Assembly (NCBI GenBank): GCA_002371695.1
Contig: DFGG01000103.1
Span: 9,958 to 15,460 of the forward strand
DNA length: 5,503 bases
Source of the DNA: a bacterium UBA3756
GTDB taxonomy: Bacteria; Bacteroidota; Bacteroidia; Bacteroidales; Bacteroidaceae
Reading direction: 5' to 3'
Position numbers and translations under genes: made by a program. Below the pieces are notes generated by a model. That model made no database searches and was not told the origin of the DNA. It saw only the letters and a list, made by a program, of their open reading frames with translations. This document shows, piece after piece, positions 1 through 4,457 of this stretch (position 1 is its first letter; every line of letters starts with the position of its first letter).

Positions 1-71
1 ATATATATAAATATAAATTTAGATTCTTTATTAAGGGTTTATGGGGCAATCATACTTCGAAAAAATGAGTT

Positions 72-103
72 GTGGGGAGGTGGGGAGGTGAGGAGGTGGG
101 GAG
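72..103 (+). repeat. GTGGGGAG tandem repeat, four 8-nt units
   Basis: Four head-to-tail 8-nt units are seen: GTGGGGAG, GTGGGGAG, GTGAGGAG, GTGGGGAG, with a fifth G starting a degenerate copy. The strand is purine-rich, with three GGGG runs and several GG runs, so a G-quadruplex is conceivable. The flanks at 1-71 and 104-137 are AT-rich and hold no supported gene. The unit length and purine-rich GAG pattern resemble the ATTGAGAG arrays further downstream. Confidence 0.8.
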
Positions 104-137
104 GATTAGTAAGTATGGATTTATTTTACATATTTTT

Positions 138-155
138 AACACGATATATTGTGTT
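138..155. promoter_or_regulatory. 18-bp near-palindrome over the -33 region (possible operator)
   Basis: AACACGATATATTGTGTT is symmetrical: arms AACAC/GTGTT around an ATATAT core, with a single G:T mismatch pair. It overlaps the presumed -33 element (ATTG, 148-151) of the histone-like gene promoter. That is a typical place for a dimeric repressor site, but AT-rich DNA can give such symmetry by chance. The regulator is unknown. Confidence 0.3.
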
Positions 156-180
156 ATTTCGAAAATTATGCGTATCTTTG
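148..180 (+). promoter_or_regulatory. Bacteroidetes-type promoter for the HU-family gene
   Basis: TATCTTTG at 173-180 matches the Bacteroidetes -7 consensus TAnnTTTG exactly. A -33-like ATTG lies at 148-151, 21 nt upstream, close to the usual spacing of about 19. The predicted start of transcription is near 184. This leaves a leader of about 170 nt before the histone-like gene at 357 and places an ATG at 188 almost at the transcript 5' end. Confidence 0.75.
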
Positions 181-183
181 CAT

Positions 184-356
184 CGAAATGAGAAGGACGG
201 GTAAAGACTACCTCGGCTTCATAGGATTTAAAATCTCAGTTGGCTGTAATTAAAGCGTTGCTTTGTTATAATCAGGCTCGGATTAAACCCTAGTCAGGCT
301 ACGGAAAGCCAGCGTTCATACTCATCGCAGTTTATAAACAAACACATCTGAATCGT
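184..356 (+). other. Long structured 5' leader of the HU-family gene
   Basis: This untranslated stretch between the promoter and the start codon at 357 has a run of small inverted repeats. They are GAAG/CTTC (192-195/217-220) enclosing GGTA/TACC (200-203/209-212); GATT/AATC (225-228/232-235); AAAGC/GCTTT (252-256/260-264, 3-nt loop); TAATC/GATTA (269-273/281-285); and GGCT/AGCC (297-300/307-310). Each stem is short, but five in a row in one leader suggest a folded RNA. The last 40 nt before the start are A-rich and unstructured, as is normal for Bacteroidetes translation starts. There is no clear intrinsic terminator inside the leader. I do not recognise a named riboswitch or Rfam family. Confidence 0.4.
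188..253 (+). CDS. Possible 21-residue leader peptide (uORF)
   Basis: An ATG lies 7 nt after the -7 box and reads 21 codons to TAA (251-253). The peptide starts MRRTGKDYLGF and ends IGFKISVGCN: a basic N-terminus followed by a short hydrophobic stretch with one Cys near the end. The predicted transcript start is only about 4 nt upstream, so translation would be essentially leaderless. The stop codon abuts the AAAGC/GCTTT hairpin, so a ribosome finishing the peptide would sit beside it. This suggests a cis-acting leader peptide that affects the downstream histone-like gene. There is no run of one amino acid codon, so classic amino acid attenuation is not supported. A 21-codon frame can arise by chance, so conservation would decide. 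Confidence 0.3.
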   Translation: MRRTGKDYLGFIGFKISVGCN

Positions 357-914
357 ATGGCAGTAAATGTTATCGCATTCCCGGTAGGAGTCCAGCAGAA
401 TCAGAACAGTTCGAGTTCCGCTTATGGCAAGTGGTTCTTCAAGCCTTGGTATCCCAAGACGCTGTCGCTGAAGGGCCTTATCGAGCGCGTGGCCTTCGAC
501 CAGTCGGTGTATTCGAATGACATCATCCGTGGCGTCATTCAGAAGCTGACTACGGTCATGGTAGAGTTGCTCCGCAGCGGTCAGCCCGTGAAGTGGGACG
601 GTCTGGGTACTTTTATCCCGACTCTTACCAATGTCAAGGGTGGTGCCGACAGCGTGGAGGTAGCCGCCGCCAACATGAACGAGCTGATTGAGGGCGTTTG
701 CATCACCTTCCGTGCAGAGAACGAGAAGGGTGAGGAGATGACCTCGAAGAAGTTCCGTCAGCAGTGTACCTTCGAGCTGGCCGGTGTTATCCAGACCCGC
801 GCCAAGGAGATCACCTCGGCTACTGGCAACAAGCGCAAGGAGTACTTCCAGACGCTGATCCCGATCAAGACGTATCTCAATCCTGAGAATCCTGATCCGG
901 AGCCAGAGCCTTAA
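357..914 (+). CDS. HU-family (HU-HIG type) DNA-binding protein
   Basis: This 185-residue protein belongs to the Bacteroidetes histone-like group related to HU/IHF, small nucleoid proteins that bend or wrap DNA. The clearest signature is VKWDGLGTF at residues 78-86, matching the V-x-[LI]-[DE]-G-[FL]-G-[ST]-F segment before the DNA-binding arm. It is preceded by a helical dimerisation region (about 53-74) containing the expected V-I-Q-K-L-T-x-x-M-x-E-L-L pattern. Residues 14-30 carry a Ser-rich stretch and GKWFFKP, usual for the N-terminal strand of this group. The tail beyond residue 125 is basic and then ends in Pro/Glu (NPDPEPEP). It is about twice the length of classical HU (about 90 residues), as is normal for this family. 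The start at 357 follows an A-rich region with no Shine-Dalgarno sequence. It is monocistronic, with its own promoter, a long leader and a terminator. The DNA target and role are not deducible. Confidence 0.88.
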   Translation: MAVNVIAFPVGVQQNQNSSSSAYGKWFFKPWYPKTLSLKGLIERVAFDQSVYSNDIIRGVIQKLTTVMVELLRSGQPVKWDGLGTFIPTLTNVKGGADSVEVAAANMNELIEGVCITFRAENEKGEEMTSKKFRQQCTFELAGVIQTRAKEITSATGNKRKEYFQTLIPIKTYLNPENPDPEPEP

Positions 915-943
915 AGGAGACCCCAATTCCGGTTTGTTTATAA

Positions 944-972
944 AGTGTCGATACGTCGGCACTATTTTTTTT
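944..972 (+). terminator. Rho-independent terminator of the HU-family gene
   Basis: AGTGTCGA (944-951) pairs with TCGGCACT (956-963), giving an 8-bp stem with one G:T wobble and a TACG loop of the stable UNCG class. After one A it is followed by eight consecutive T (965-972). It lies 30 nt after the stop codon. Confidence 0.85.
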
Positions 973-983
973 ACCGGTAAAAA
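968..983. promoter_or_regulatory. Perfect 16-bp palindrome upstream of the second promoter
   Basis: TTTTTACCGGTAAAAA is perfectly self-complementary. It starts in the T-run of the preceding terminator and ends one base before the GTTG of the next -33 element. It could be an operator for the surface-lipoprotein operon, or simply the T-run meeting the A-rich region upstream of a promoter. The ACCGGT core is GC-rich compared with its surroundings, which favours a real site. Confidence 0.35.
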
Positions 984-1015
984 GTTGCATGATATGTGTT
1001 TTTTTCTTATCTTTG
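984..1015 (+). promoter_or_regulatory. Bacteroidetes-type promoter for the small peptide and lipoprotein operon
   Basis: TATCTTTG at 1008-1015 is an exact TAnnTTTG -7 box, and GTTG at 984-987 is a -33-like element with a 20-nt spacer. The expected transcript start is near 1019, about 24 nt before the ATG at 1043. Confidence 0.8.
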
Positions 1016-1042
1016 CATCCGAATAATTAATCACCAGACGAT

Positions 1043-1180
1043 ATGACACCAGAGACGATGAAACGCAAGTACGAGAAGCCCGCCATGCGGGTGTACAGAC
1101 TGAGAGAGCCGGTGAGGCTGCTGCAGATGAGCGGGCGCGACGGCTATACACCTGACAACACGAACCCGTTCGCGGGATGA
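1043..1180 (+). CDS. 45-residue KYEKP-type small protein
   Basis: ATG at 1043 lies about 24 nt after the predicted transcript start and reads 45 codons to TGA at 1178. The peptide begins MTPETMKRKYEKPAMRVYRL and continues REPVRLLQMSG, with a polar Gly/Asn/Pro tail ending NPFAG. It is strongly basic in the first half and has no signal peptide or membrane segment. The pattern K-Y-E-K-P-x-[MI]-x-V-x-x-L followed by LL-x-x-SG resembles short proteins I recall as common in Prevotella and Bacteroides ahead of surface lipoprotein genes; that recollection has not been checked by a search. It is the first gene after the promoter and ends 19 nt before the lipoprotein start, so the two are very probably one transcript. 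Its function is unknown. It could be a precursor or leader peptide, a translational coupling peptide, or a partner of the lipoprotein. Confidence 0.65.
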   Translation: MTPETMKRKYEKPAMRVYRLREPVRLLQMSGRDGYTPDNTNPFAG

Positions 1181-1199
1181 CGAGTAGTAACCAAACACG

Positions 1200-3287
1200 A
1201 TGACGACAATGAAGAAGATACTGAATGCCCTGAAGGGGAACGGCTGTCAGGCTCGGATGCTGACCGCCGCTATGGTCGTGCTGTCTGCGATGGCAGGCCT
1301 GACGTCATGCGCCAACGAAGACACAGCCCTCGACAATACCACGGCCCAGACTGCCGAAGGCCGCACCGTACAGTTCACCGCCACGCTGGCTCCGAAGGGC
1401 GACAACGGCGGGCAGACACGCGCCATCACCGTAAATGAGCAGAATACCGCCAACGAGACGCTGAATGTGGCGTGGCAGAAGGACGAGAAGATAGCCGTCT
1501 ATTATGAAAAGACCAACGGCGAACACGCCACGGCGACGGCCACCGTAGGCGCACCCAACGACGACGGCTCGGCTCCCATCACCGCCACGCTCACCGATGC
1601 GAAGGATGGCAGTGAAGTGACGTTCATATATCCCTATTCTTTGGCCAAAAATGGTGGAATCAACAAGAGCAAATTAAAAAACAGTCAACAAGGTCTACTG
1701 ACAGGCGACAATAGCATCAGCACCAATTTCGACGCCGCCAAAGGCATCGCTACGCTCAGCGTCGCCGCCGACAAGGCCGTCACCGCCGATCGCATTAAGA
1801 TGAAGAACCAGTGCTGTATCTGCAAGTTCGACATCAGCTTCGGGCTGCAACATGAATCGTCTGACGCCACCCACAATAATATCTCCATCGTTTTTGACGG
1901 AGGCGAGAACTATCGTCTTTCTTCGGTGCCTAAAGACAGGCTGAGTGCGCTCTACGTGGCCATGCTTCCCGAGTCAGCAGCCAAATGCACCATCATTGTA
2001 GAGGAATTAAAATCTTCCGATGGCGGACAAACCGCCACGACACTCAAGACGTATAAGAAGATAATAAATAGTGTGACGCTCGCCGCCGGCCACTTCTACC
2101 GCAATGTGCCTGTCACAATGAATCAACCAGCGCTTACCGCCAGGACTGGCAATATAACAATTACTACTTGGACGGAAGAATTGTTGCTTGGTAACGGCGC
2201 AGTGCTTAAAGGCATGGGCGGCACTGGCACCCGGCTGATGATAGCCGCCGGCGCGACGGTGACACTCAAGGGCGTGACGAACACAGGCATCACGAAACCC
2301 GAAAATATTGCCGGCATCGAGTGTCTGGGCGACGCCACCATCATCCTTGATGGAACGAACAGTGTGGCGGGTCGTGAAAACGCCCCTGGCATCTTCATCC
2401 CCAAAGGCTGTACCCTTACCATTCAGGGCAGCGGCTCGCTTACCGCCACAGGCGGCACCATCAGTCAAACGGGCGCTGGCGGCTCTGGATATATAGGCGG
2501 CGCGGGCATCGGTGGCACCACGGATATCAGTTGTGGCAACATCGTGATCGAGGGCGGCACCATCAAAGCCACCGGCACAGGCCATAGTGCCGGCATCGGC
2601 AGCGGATATGGAGGCTCCTGCGGCGACATCACCATCACGGGCGGCACCATCACCGCCACGGGCAGCAACAAAGCCGCGGGCATCGGCAGCGGACATGGAG
2701 GCTCCTGTGGCGACATCTCCATCAGCGGCTCGGCGAAGGTCACCGCCACGGGCGGCGCTAAAGCCGCGGGCATCGGCAGCGGAAATGCGGAAAATGCCGC
2801 GAACACCTGCGGCAACATCTCCATCAGCGGCTCGGCGCAGGTCACCGCCACGGGCGGCGAATATGCCGCGGGCATCGGCTGCGGAAACGGGCATAAAGAT
2901 CTCAGCAGCAATATCTATGTCAGCAGTTGCGGCGACATCAGCATCACGGGCGGCACGATTGAGGTCACGGGCGGCACGTTTGCCGCAGGCATCGGCAGCG
3001 GATGGTATGGCAAGTTCACCAGCATCAGCATCACTAAAGACATCACCAGCGTGACCGCCACCAGGAGCAATGACTTTCACAATGCCCCCATCGGCAAGGG
3101 CTTTGACGACCGGGGCAGCGGCGCAGTGACCTTCGACGGCGTGGTGATGCACGACGGCATTGACGATGCCAGCAAAGATAACTGGGCCAACTGGCCTGAG
3201 AATGGCGGCCCCTTCGGCGGCATAAAGGTAAGCGCATCAGATTACGGCAGCAATGGCAGAACCTGGGCGCTGACGCCCAGTAATTAA
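1200..3287 (+). CDS. Lipoprotein with fimbrillin-like domain and beta-helix repeats
   Basis: This 695-residue exported lipoprotein starts with a basic N-terminus (MTTMKKILNALKG), a hydrophobic core (21-33) and the lipobox LTSC with lipidated Cys at residue 37. ATG 1209 (MKKIL) is an equally good start. Residues about 56-308 look like an Mfa/fimbrillin-like domain: VQFTATL, the QTRAI motif (72-76), NVAWQKDEKIAVYY (89-102), and a closing VTLAAGHFYRNVPV (292-305). Residues about 312-640 form a right-handed beta-helix. It has a Gly/Thr-rich lead-in followed by repeats opening with AGIG at 435, 464, 493, 523, 557 and 596, with CGDI(S/T)I and TATGG within each rung. The last 55 residues are a unique Trp-containing cap. 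It is the second gene of a two-gene operon and is followed by a hairpin. It is probably exposed at the cell surface or in the outer membrane. An adhesive or glycan-binding role is inference. Whether it polymerises as a fimbrial subunit is doubtful given the beta-helix. Confidence 0.85.
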   Translation: MTTMKKILNALKGNGCQARMLTAAMVVLSAMAGLTSCANEDTALDNTTAQTAEGRTVQFTATLAPKGDNGGQTRAITVNEQNTANETLNVAWQKDEKIAVYYEKTNGEHATATATVGAPNDDGSAPITATLTDAKDGSEVTFIYPYSLAKNGGINKSKLKNSQQGLLTGDNSISTNFDAAKGIATLSVAADKAVTADRIKMKNQCCICKFDISFGLQHESSDATHNNISIVFDGGENYRLSSVPKDRLSALYVAMLPESAAKCTIIVEELKSSDGGQTATTLKTYKKIINSVTLAAGHFYRNVPVTMNQPALTARTGNITITTWTEELLLGNGAVLKGMGGTGTRLMIAAGATVTLKGVTNTGITKPENIAGIECLGDATIILDGTNSVAGRENAPGIFIPKGCTLTIQGSGSLTATGGTISQTGAGGSGYIGGAGIGGTTDISCGNIVIEGGTIKATGTGHSAGIGSGYGGSCGDITITGGTITATGSNKAAGIGSGHGGSCGDISISGSAKVTATGGAKAAGIGSGNAENAANTCGNISISGSAQVTATGGEYAAGIGCGNGHKDLSSNIYVSSCGDISITGGTIEVTGGTFAAGIGSGWYGKFTSISITKDITSVTATRSNDFHNAPIGKGFDDRGSGAVTFDGVVMHDGIDDASKDNWANWPENGGPFGGIKVSASDYGSNGRTWALTPSN
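2502..3086 (+). repeat. In-frame beta-helix coding repeats (about 29-39 codons each)
   Basis: Six imperfect in-frame repeats begin at the AGIG codons at 2502, 2589, 2676, 2766, 2868 and 2985; a degenerate seventh (PIGKG) begins at 3087. Lengths are 29, 29, 30, 34, 39 and 34 codons. Similarity persists at DNA level (GGCATCGGCAGCGGA recurs), especially between the second and third copies, which suggests fairly recent duplication. The longer copies carry short insertions before the CG(D/N)I motif, where a beta-helix tolerates loops. The high GC and repetition also leave long open frames on the other strand that are not genes. Confidence 0.85.
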
Positions 3288-3322
3288 GGAGCGCGAATTA
3301 GTCGCTGGGACACGAGATCAGT

Positions 3323-3374
3323 GGGACAGGTTTTTGACCTCTTGACAGATCAAAGACCTGTCCCTCCGATTTTT
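3323..3374 (+). terminator. Long hairpin followed by T-run after the beta-helix lipoprotein
   Basis: GGGACAGGTTTTTGA (3323-3337) pairs with TCAAAGACCTGTCCC (3350-3364). This makes a 15-bp stem with one G:T wobble and a 12-nt loop, followed by five T at 3370-3374. It lies 36 nt after the stop codon and probably terminates the 1043-3287 operon. TGGGACA also occurs as a direct repeat at 3306-3312 and 3322-3328. That makes an interspersed repeat element an alternative or additional explanation. Confidence 0.75.
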
Positions 3375-3375
3375 A

Positions 3376-3454
3376 TTTCTCACTTTCTCACTTTCTCACA
3401 TTCTCATCGTATAGATTGAGAAATTGAGAAATTGAGAGATTGAGAGATTGAAAA
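3376..3454. repeat. Facing arrays of 8-nt repeats (TTTCTCAC x4, ATTGAGAG x5)
   Basis: The left arm 3376-3407 has TTTCTCAC three times and then ATTCTCAT. The right arm 3415-3454 has ATTGAGAA twice, ATTGAGAG twice and ATTGAAAA. A 7-nt spacer, CGTATAG, separates them. Each left TTCTCA block is complementary to the TGAGAA block in the right arm at the same 8-nt period. The pair can therefore fold into a long stem with 6-bp matched blocks and 2-nt mismatches. The right arm has the same unit and orientation as the larger arrays downstream. It lies in the spacer between a terminator and the DUF2807 gene, outside any coding region. Confidence 0.85.
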
Positions 3455-3486
3455 AGTGACATCGGCTGCAACTTTTTCTGTTTTTG
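3451..3486 (+). promoter_or_regulatory. Weak candidate promoter and inverted repeat before the DUF2807 gene
   Basis: AAAAAGT (3451-3457) and ACTTTTT (3471-3477) form a 7-bp inverted repeat with a 13-nt loop. TGTTTTTG (3479-3486) differs from the TAnnTTTG -7 box at one position, and no convincing -33 element sits about 20 nt upstream. If used, transcription would start near 3490. Since a strong hairpin lies upstream, the next gene should need its own promoter, and this is the best candidate seen. Confidence 0.25.
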
Positions 3487-3529
3487 TGCCGTCAAACAGA
3501 TGAAACCAATAAACAGAAAGGACATGATA

Positions 3530-4306
3530 ATGAAAAAGAGAATTTTTGTGGTGGCAGGTATACTGCTGGCAGCGGGAGTGGTAATGGCATCGTGTGTGCA
3601 GGATCTGAAAGGCCTGAGCGGCGCTGACGCAGGGCCCCAGATGACGGAGTCGAGGGATCTGAAGGGCTTCGAGGAGATAGACATCAGCGGATCGCCCAAG
3701 GTGGTCTATACTCAGGGGCAGTCGTACGGTGTGAAGGTGGTGGGCCCGAAGCGCTTCGTGGAGAGCATCATCACGGAGGTGAAGGGCAAGACGCTCAGCA
3801 TACGTAATAAAGGTAAGGTGGGCATCGTCAATATCCAGCGCGACTACGATGACGCTGCTGTCTACGTGACTTCGCCCGACCTGACGGCTGTGCGACTGAA
3901 CGGCTCCGGCGACTTCGAAAGCAAGCAGCGCGTGGATACGGACAAGATGCTGATTGTGCTGAGAGGCTCGGGCGACATCAGTTTCAGCGATATCATCTGC
4001 GACCACTGCACCACGGAACTGACGGGCTCGGGCGACATCGACATCGACCGTCTGGAGGCGGTGCGCTCTAATGTATCGCTGGTGGGCTCGGGTGACATCG
4101 ATGTGAAGCAGTGGAAGGTGGACAATACCGACCTGACGCTTCGCGGCTCGGGCGACATCGAAGTGATTTTCATGGAGGGATGTAAGAAGGCTAACTGTCA
4201 GATGGCGGGCTCGGGCGACATCACGCTCAAGGGCCGACTGGAGCACTATGATGTCCAGAAGCGCGGTTCGGGCGAGATTGACACGAGGGGGCTGTTGAGA
4301 GATTGA
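3530..4306 (+). CDS. DUF2807 'head GIN' domain lipoprotein
   Basis: The frame is open from ATG 3500 (268 residues). I prefer ATG 3530 (258 residues) because AAAGGA sits 7 nt upstream and the protein then begins MKKRIFVVAG, a standard lipoprotein signal ending at lipobox MASC (Cys at residue 22, or 32 from 3500). Numbering from 3500, residues 52-66 (RDLKGFEEIDISGSP) open the DUF2807 domain. GSG(D/E)(I/F) then recurs at 135, 156, 176, 196, 216, 237 and 256, every 19-21 residues, as expected for successive beta-strand turns. The family is described as a putative autotransporter-adhesin head domain, but no enzymatic or binding role is firmly known. The protein is probably anchored in the cell envelope facing the periplasm or surface. 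The last four residues (LLRD) and the stop are read from the start of the ATTGAGAG array, so the original C-terminus may have been altered. Confidence 0.88.
   Translation: MKKRIFVVAGILLAAGVVMASCVQDLKGLSGADAGPQMTESRDLKGFEEIDISGSPKVVYTQGQSYGVKVVGPKRFVESIITEVKGKTLSIRNKGKVGIVNIQRDYDDAAVYVTSPDLTAVRLNGSGDFESKQRVDTDKMLIVLRGSGDISFSDIICDHCTTELTGSGDIDIDRLEAVRSNVSLVGSGDIDVKQWKVDNTDLTLRGSGDIEVIFMEGCKKANCQMAGSGDITLKGRLEHYDVQKRGSGEIDTRGLLRD
3902..4279 (+). repeat. GSGDI coding repeats, period about 60 nt
   Basis: Seven copies of the GSG(D/E)(I/F) pentapeptide code occur at 3902, 3965, 4025, 4085, 4145, 4208 and 4265. Four are the identical 15-mer GGCTCGGGCGACATC (3965, 4025, 4145, 4208). A fifth (4085) differs by one synonymous base, and the first and last copies are more divergent. 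Between the motifs the 15-16 intervening residues are diverse, so only the turn is conserved. Confidence 0.85.
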
Positions 4307-4400
4307 GAGATTGAACATTGAACATTGAACATTGAACATTGAAGATTGAGAGATTGAGAAATTGAGAAATTGAGAGATTGAGAAATTGAGGGATTGAGCG
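4295..4400 (+). repeat. ATTGAGAG/ATTGAAC mixed tandem array beginning inside the DUF2807 gene
   Basis: Units in order: truncated TTGAGAG (4295-4301), ATTGAGAG, ATTGAAC four times (4310-4337), ATTGAAG, then 8-mers ending AG, AA, AA, AG, AA, GG, CG to 4400. The in-frame codons TTG AGA GAT TGA at its 5' end encode the last three residues and the stop of the DUF2807 gene. Units of 7 and 8 nt, each carrying TGA, place stops in all three forward frames within three units. The reverse strand has no stop in any frame. The array occupies most of the spacer, leaving 57 nt (4401-4457) with the next promoter. Confidence 0.92.
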
Positions 4401-4416
4401 TTAAAAAAATACAAGC

Positions 4417-4450
4417 ACGCGCGTTATATCAAATATTCTTCGTACCTTTG
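4417..4450 (+). promoter_or_regulatory. Promoter directly before the nucleotidyltransferase gene
   Basis: TACCTTTG (4443-4450) is an exact match to the -7 consensus TAnnTTTG. No clear -33 TTTG is present. The expected region holds the 8-bp palindrome ACGCGCGT (4417-4424), and an A-run lies at 4403-4409. The ATG of the gene begins 7 nt after the -7 box, so the mRNA should have a leader of about 4 nt or none. Confidence 0.7.
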
Positions 4451-4457
4451 CACCCCA

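Noticed and set aside
41..91. Short ORF starting MGQSYFEK upstream of the G-rich repeat
   Set aside because: It has only 16 codons, runs into the tandem repeat, and has no promoter or conservation evidence.
184..356. Known structured RNA (tmRNA, SRP RNA, RNase P or a named riboswitch) in the HU leader
   Set aside because: None of the conserved cores of these RNAs could be recognised. It is kept only as an unclassified leader.
294..1151. Minus-strand frame of 285 codons overlapping the HU-family gene
   Set aside because: It spans a clear terminator and promoter on the + strand, and its translation has no family resemblance.
2007..3152. Long minus-strand open frame (381 codons) opposite the beta-helix repeats
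   Set aside because: It is the shadow of GC-rich periodic codons in the + strand gene. The product is Ala/Asp/Arg-rich low complexity with no recognisable domain, whereas the + strand has a lipobox and clear repeats.
3467..3477. Inverted copy of AAAAAGTTGCA (979-989), possible minus-strand -33 element
   Set aside because: No TAnnTTTG box lies at the right distance on the minus strand and no minus-strand gene follows. An 11-nt AT-rich match can occur by chance.
3404..4414. Minus-strand frame of 336 codons ending in NFSISQ/SMFNVQ-like peptides
   Set aside because: It is the shadow of the DUF2807 gene, extended because the repeat arrays contain no stop on that strand.
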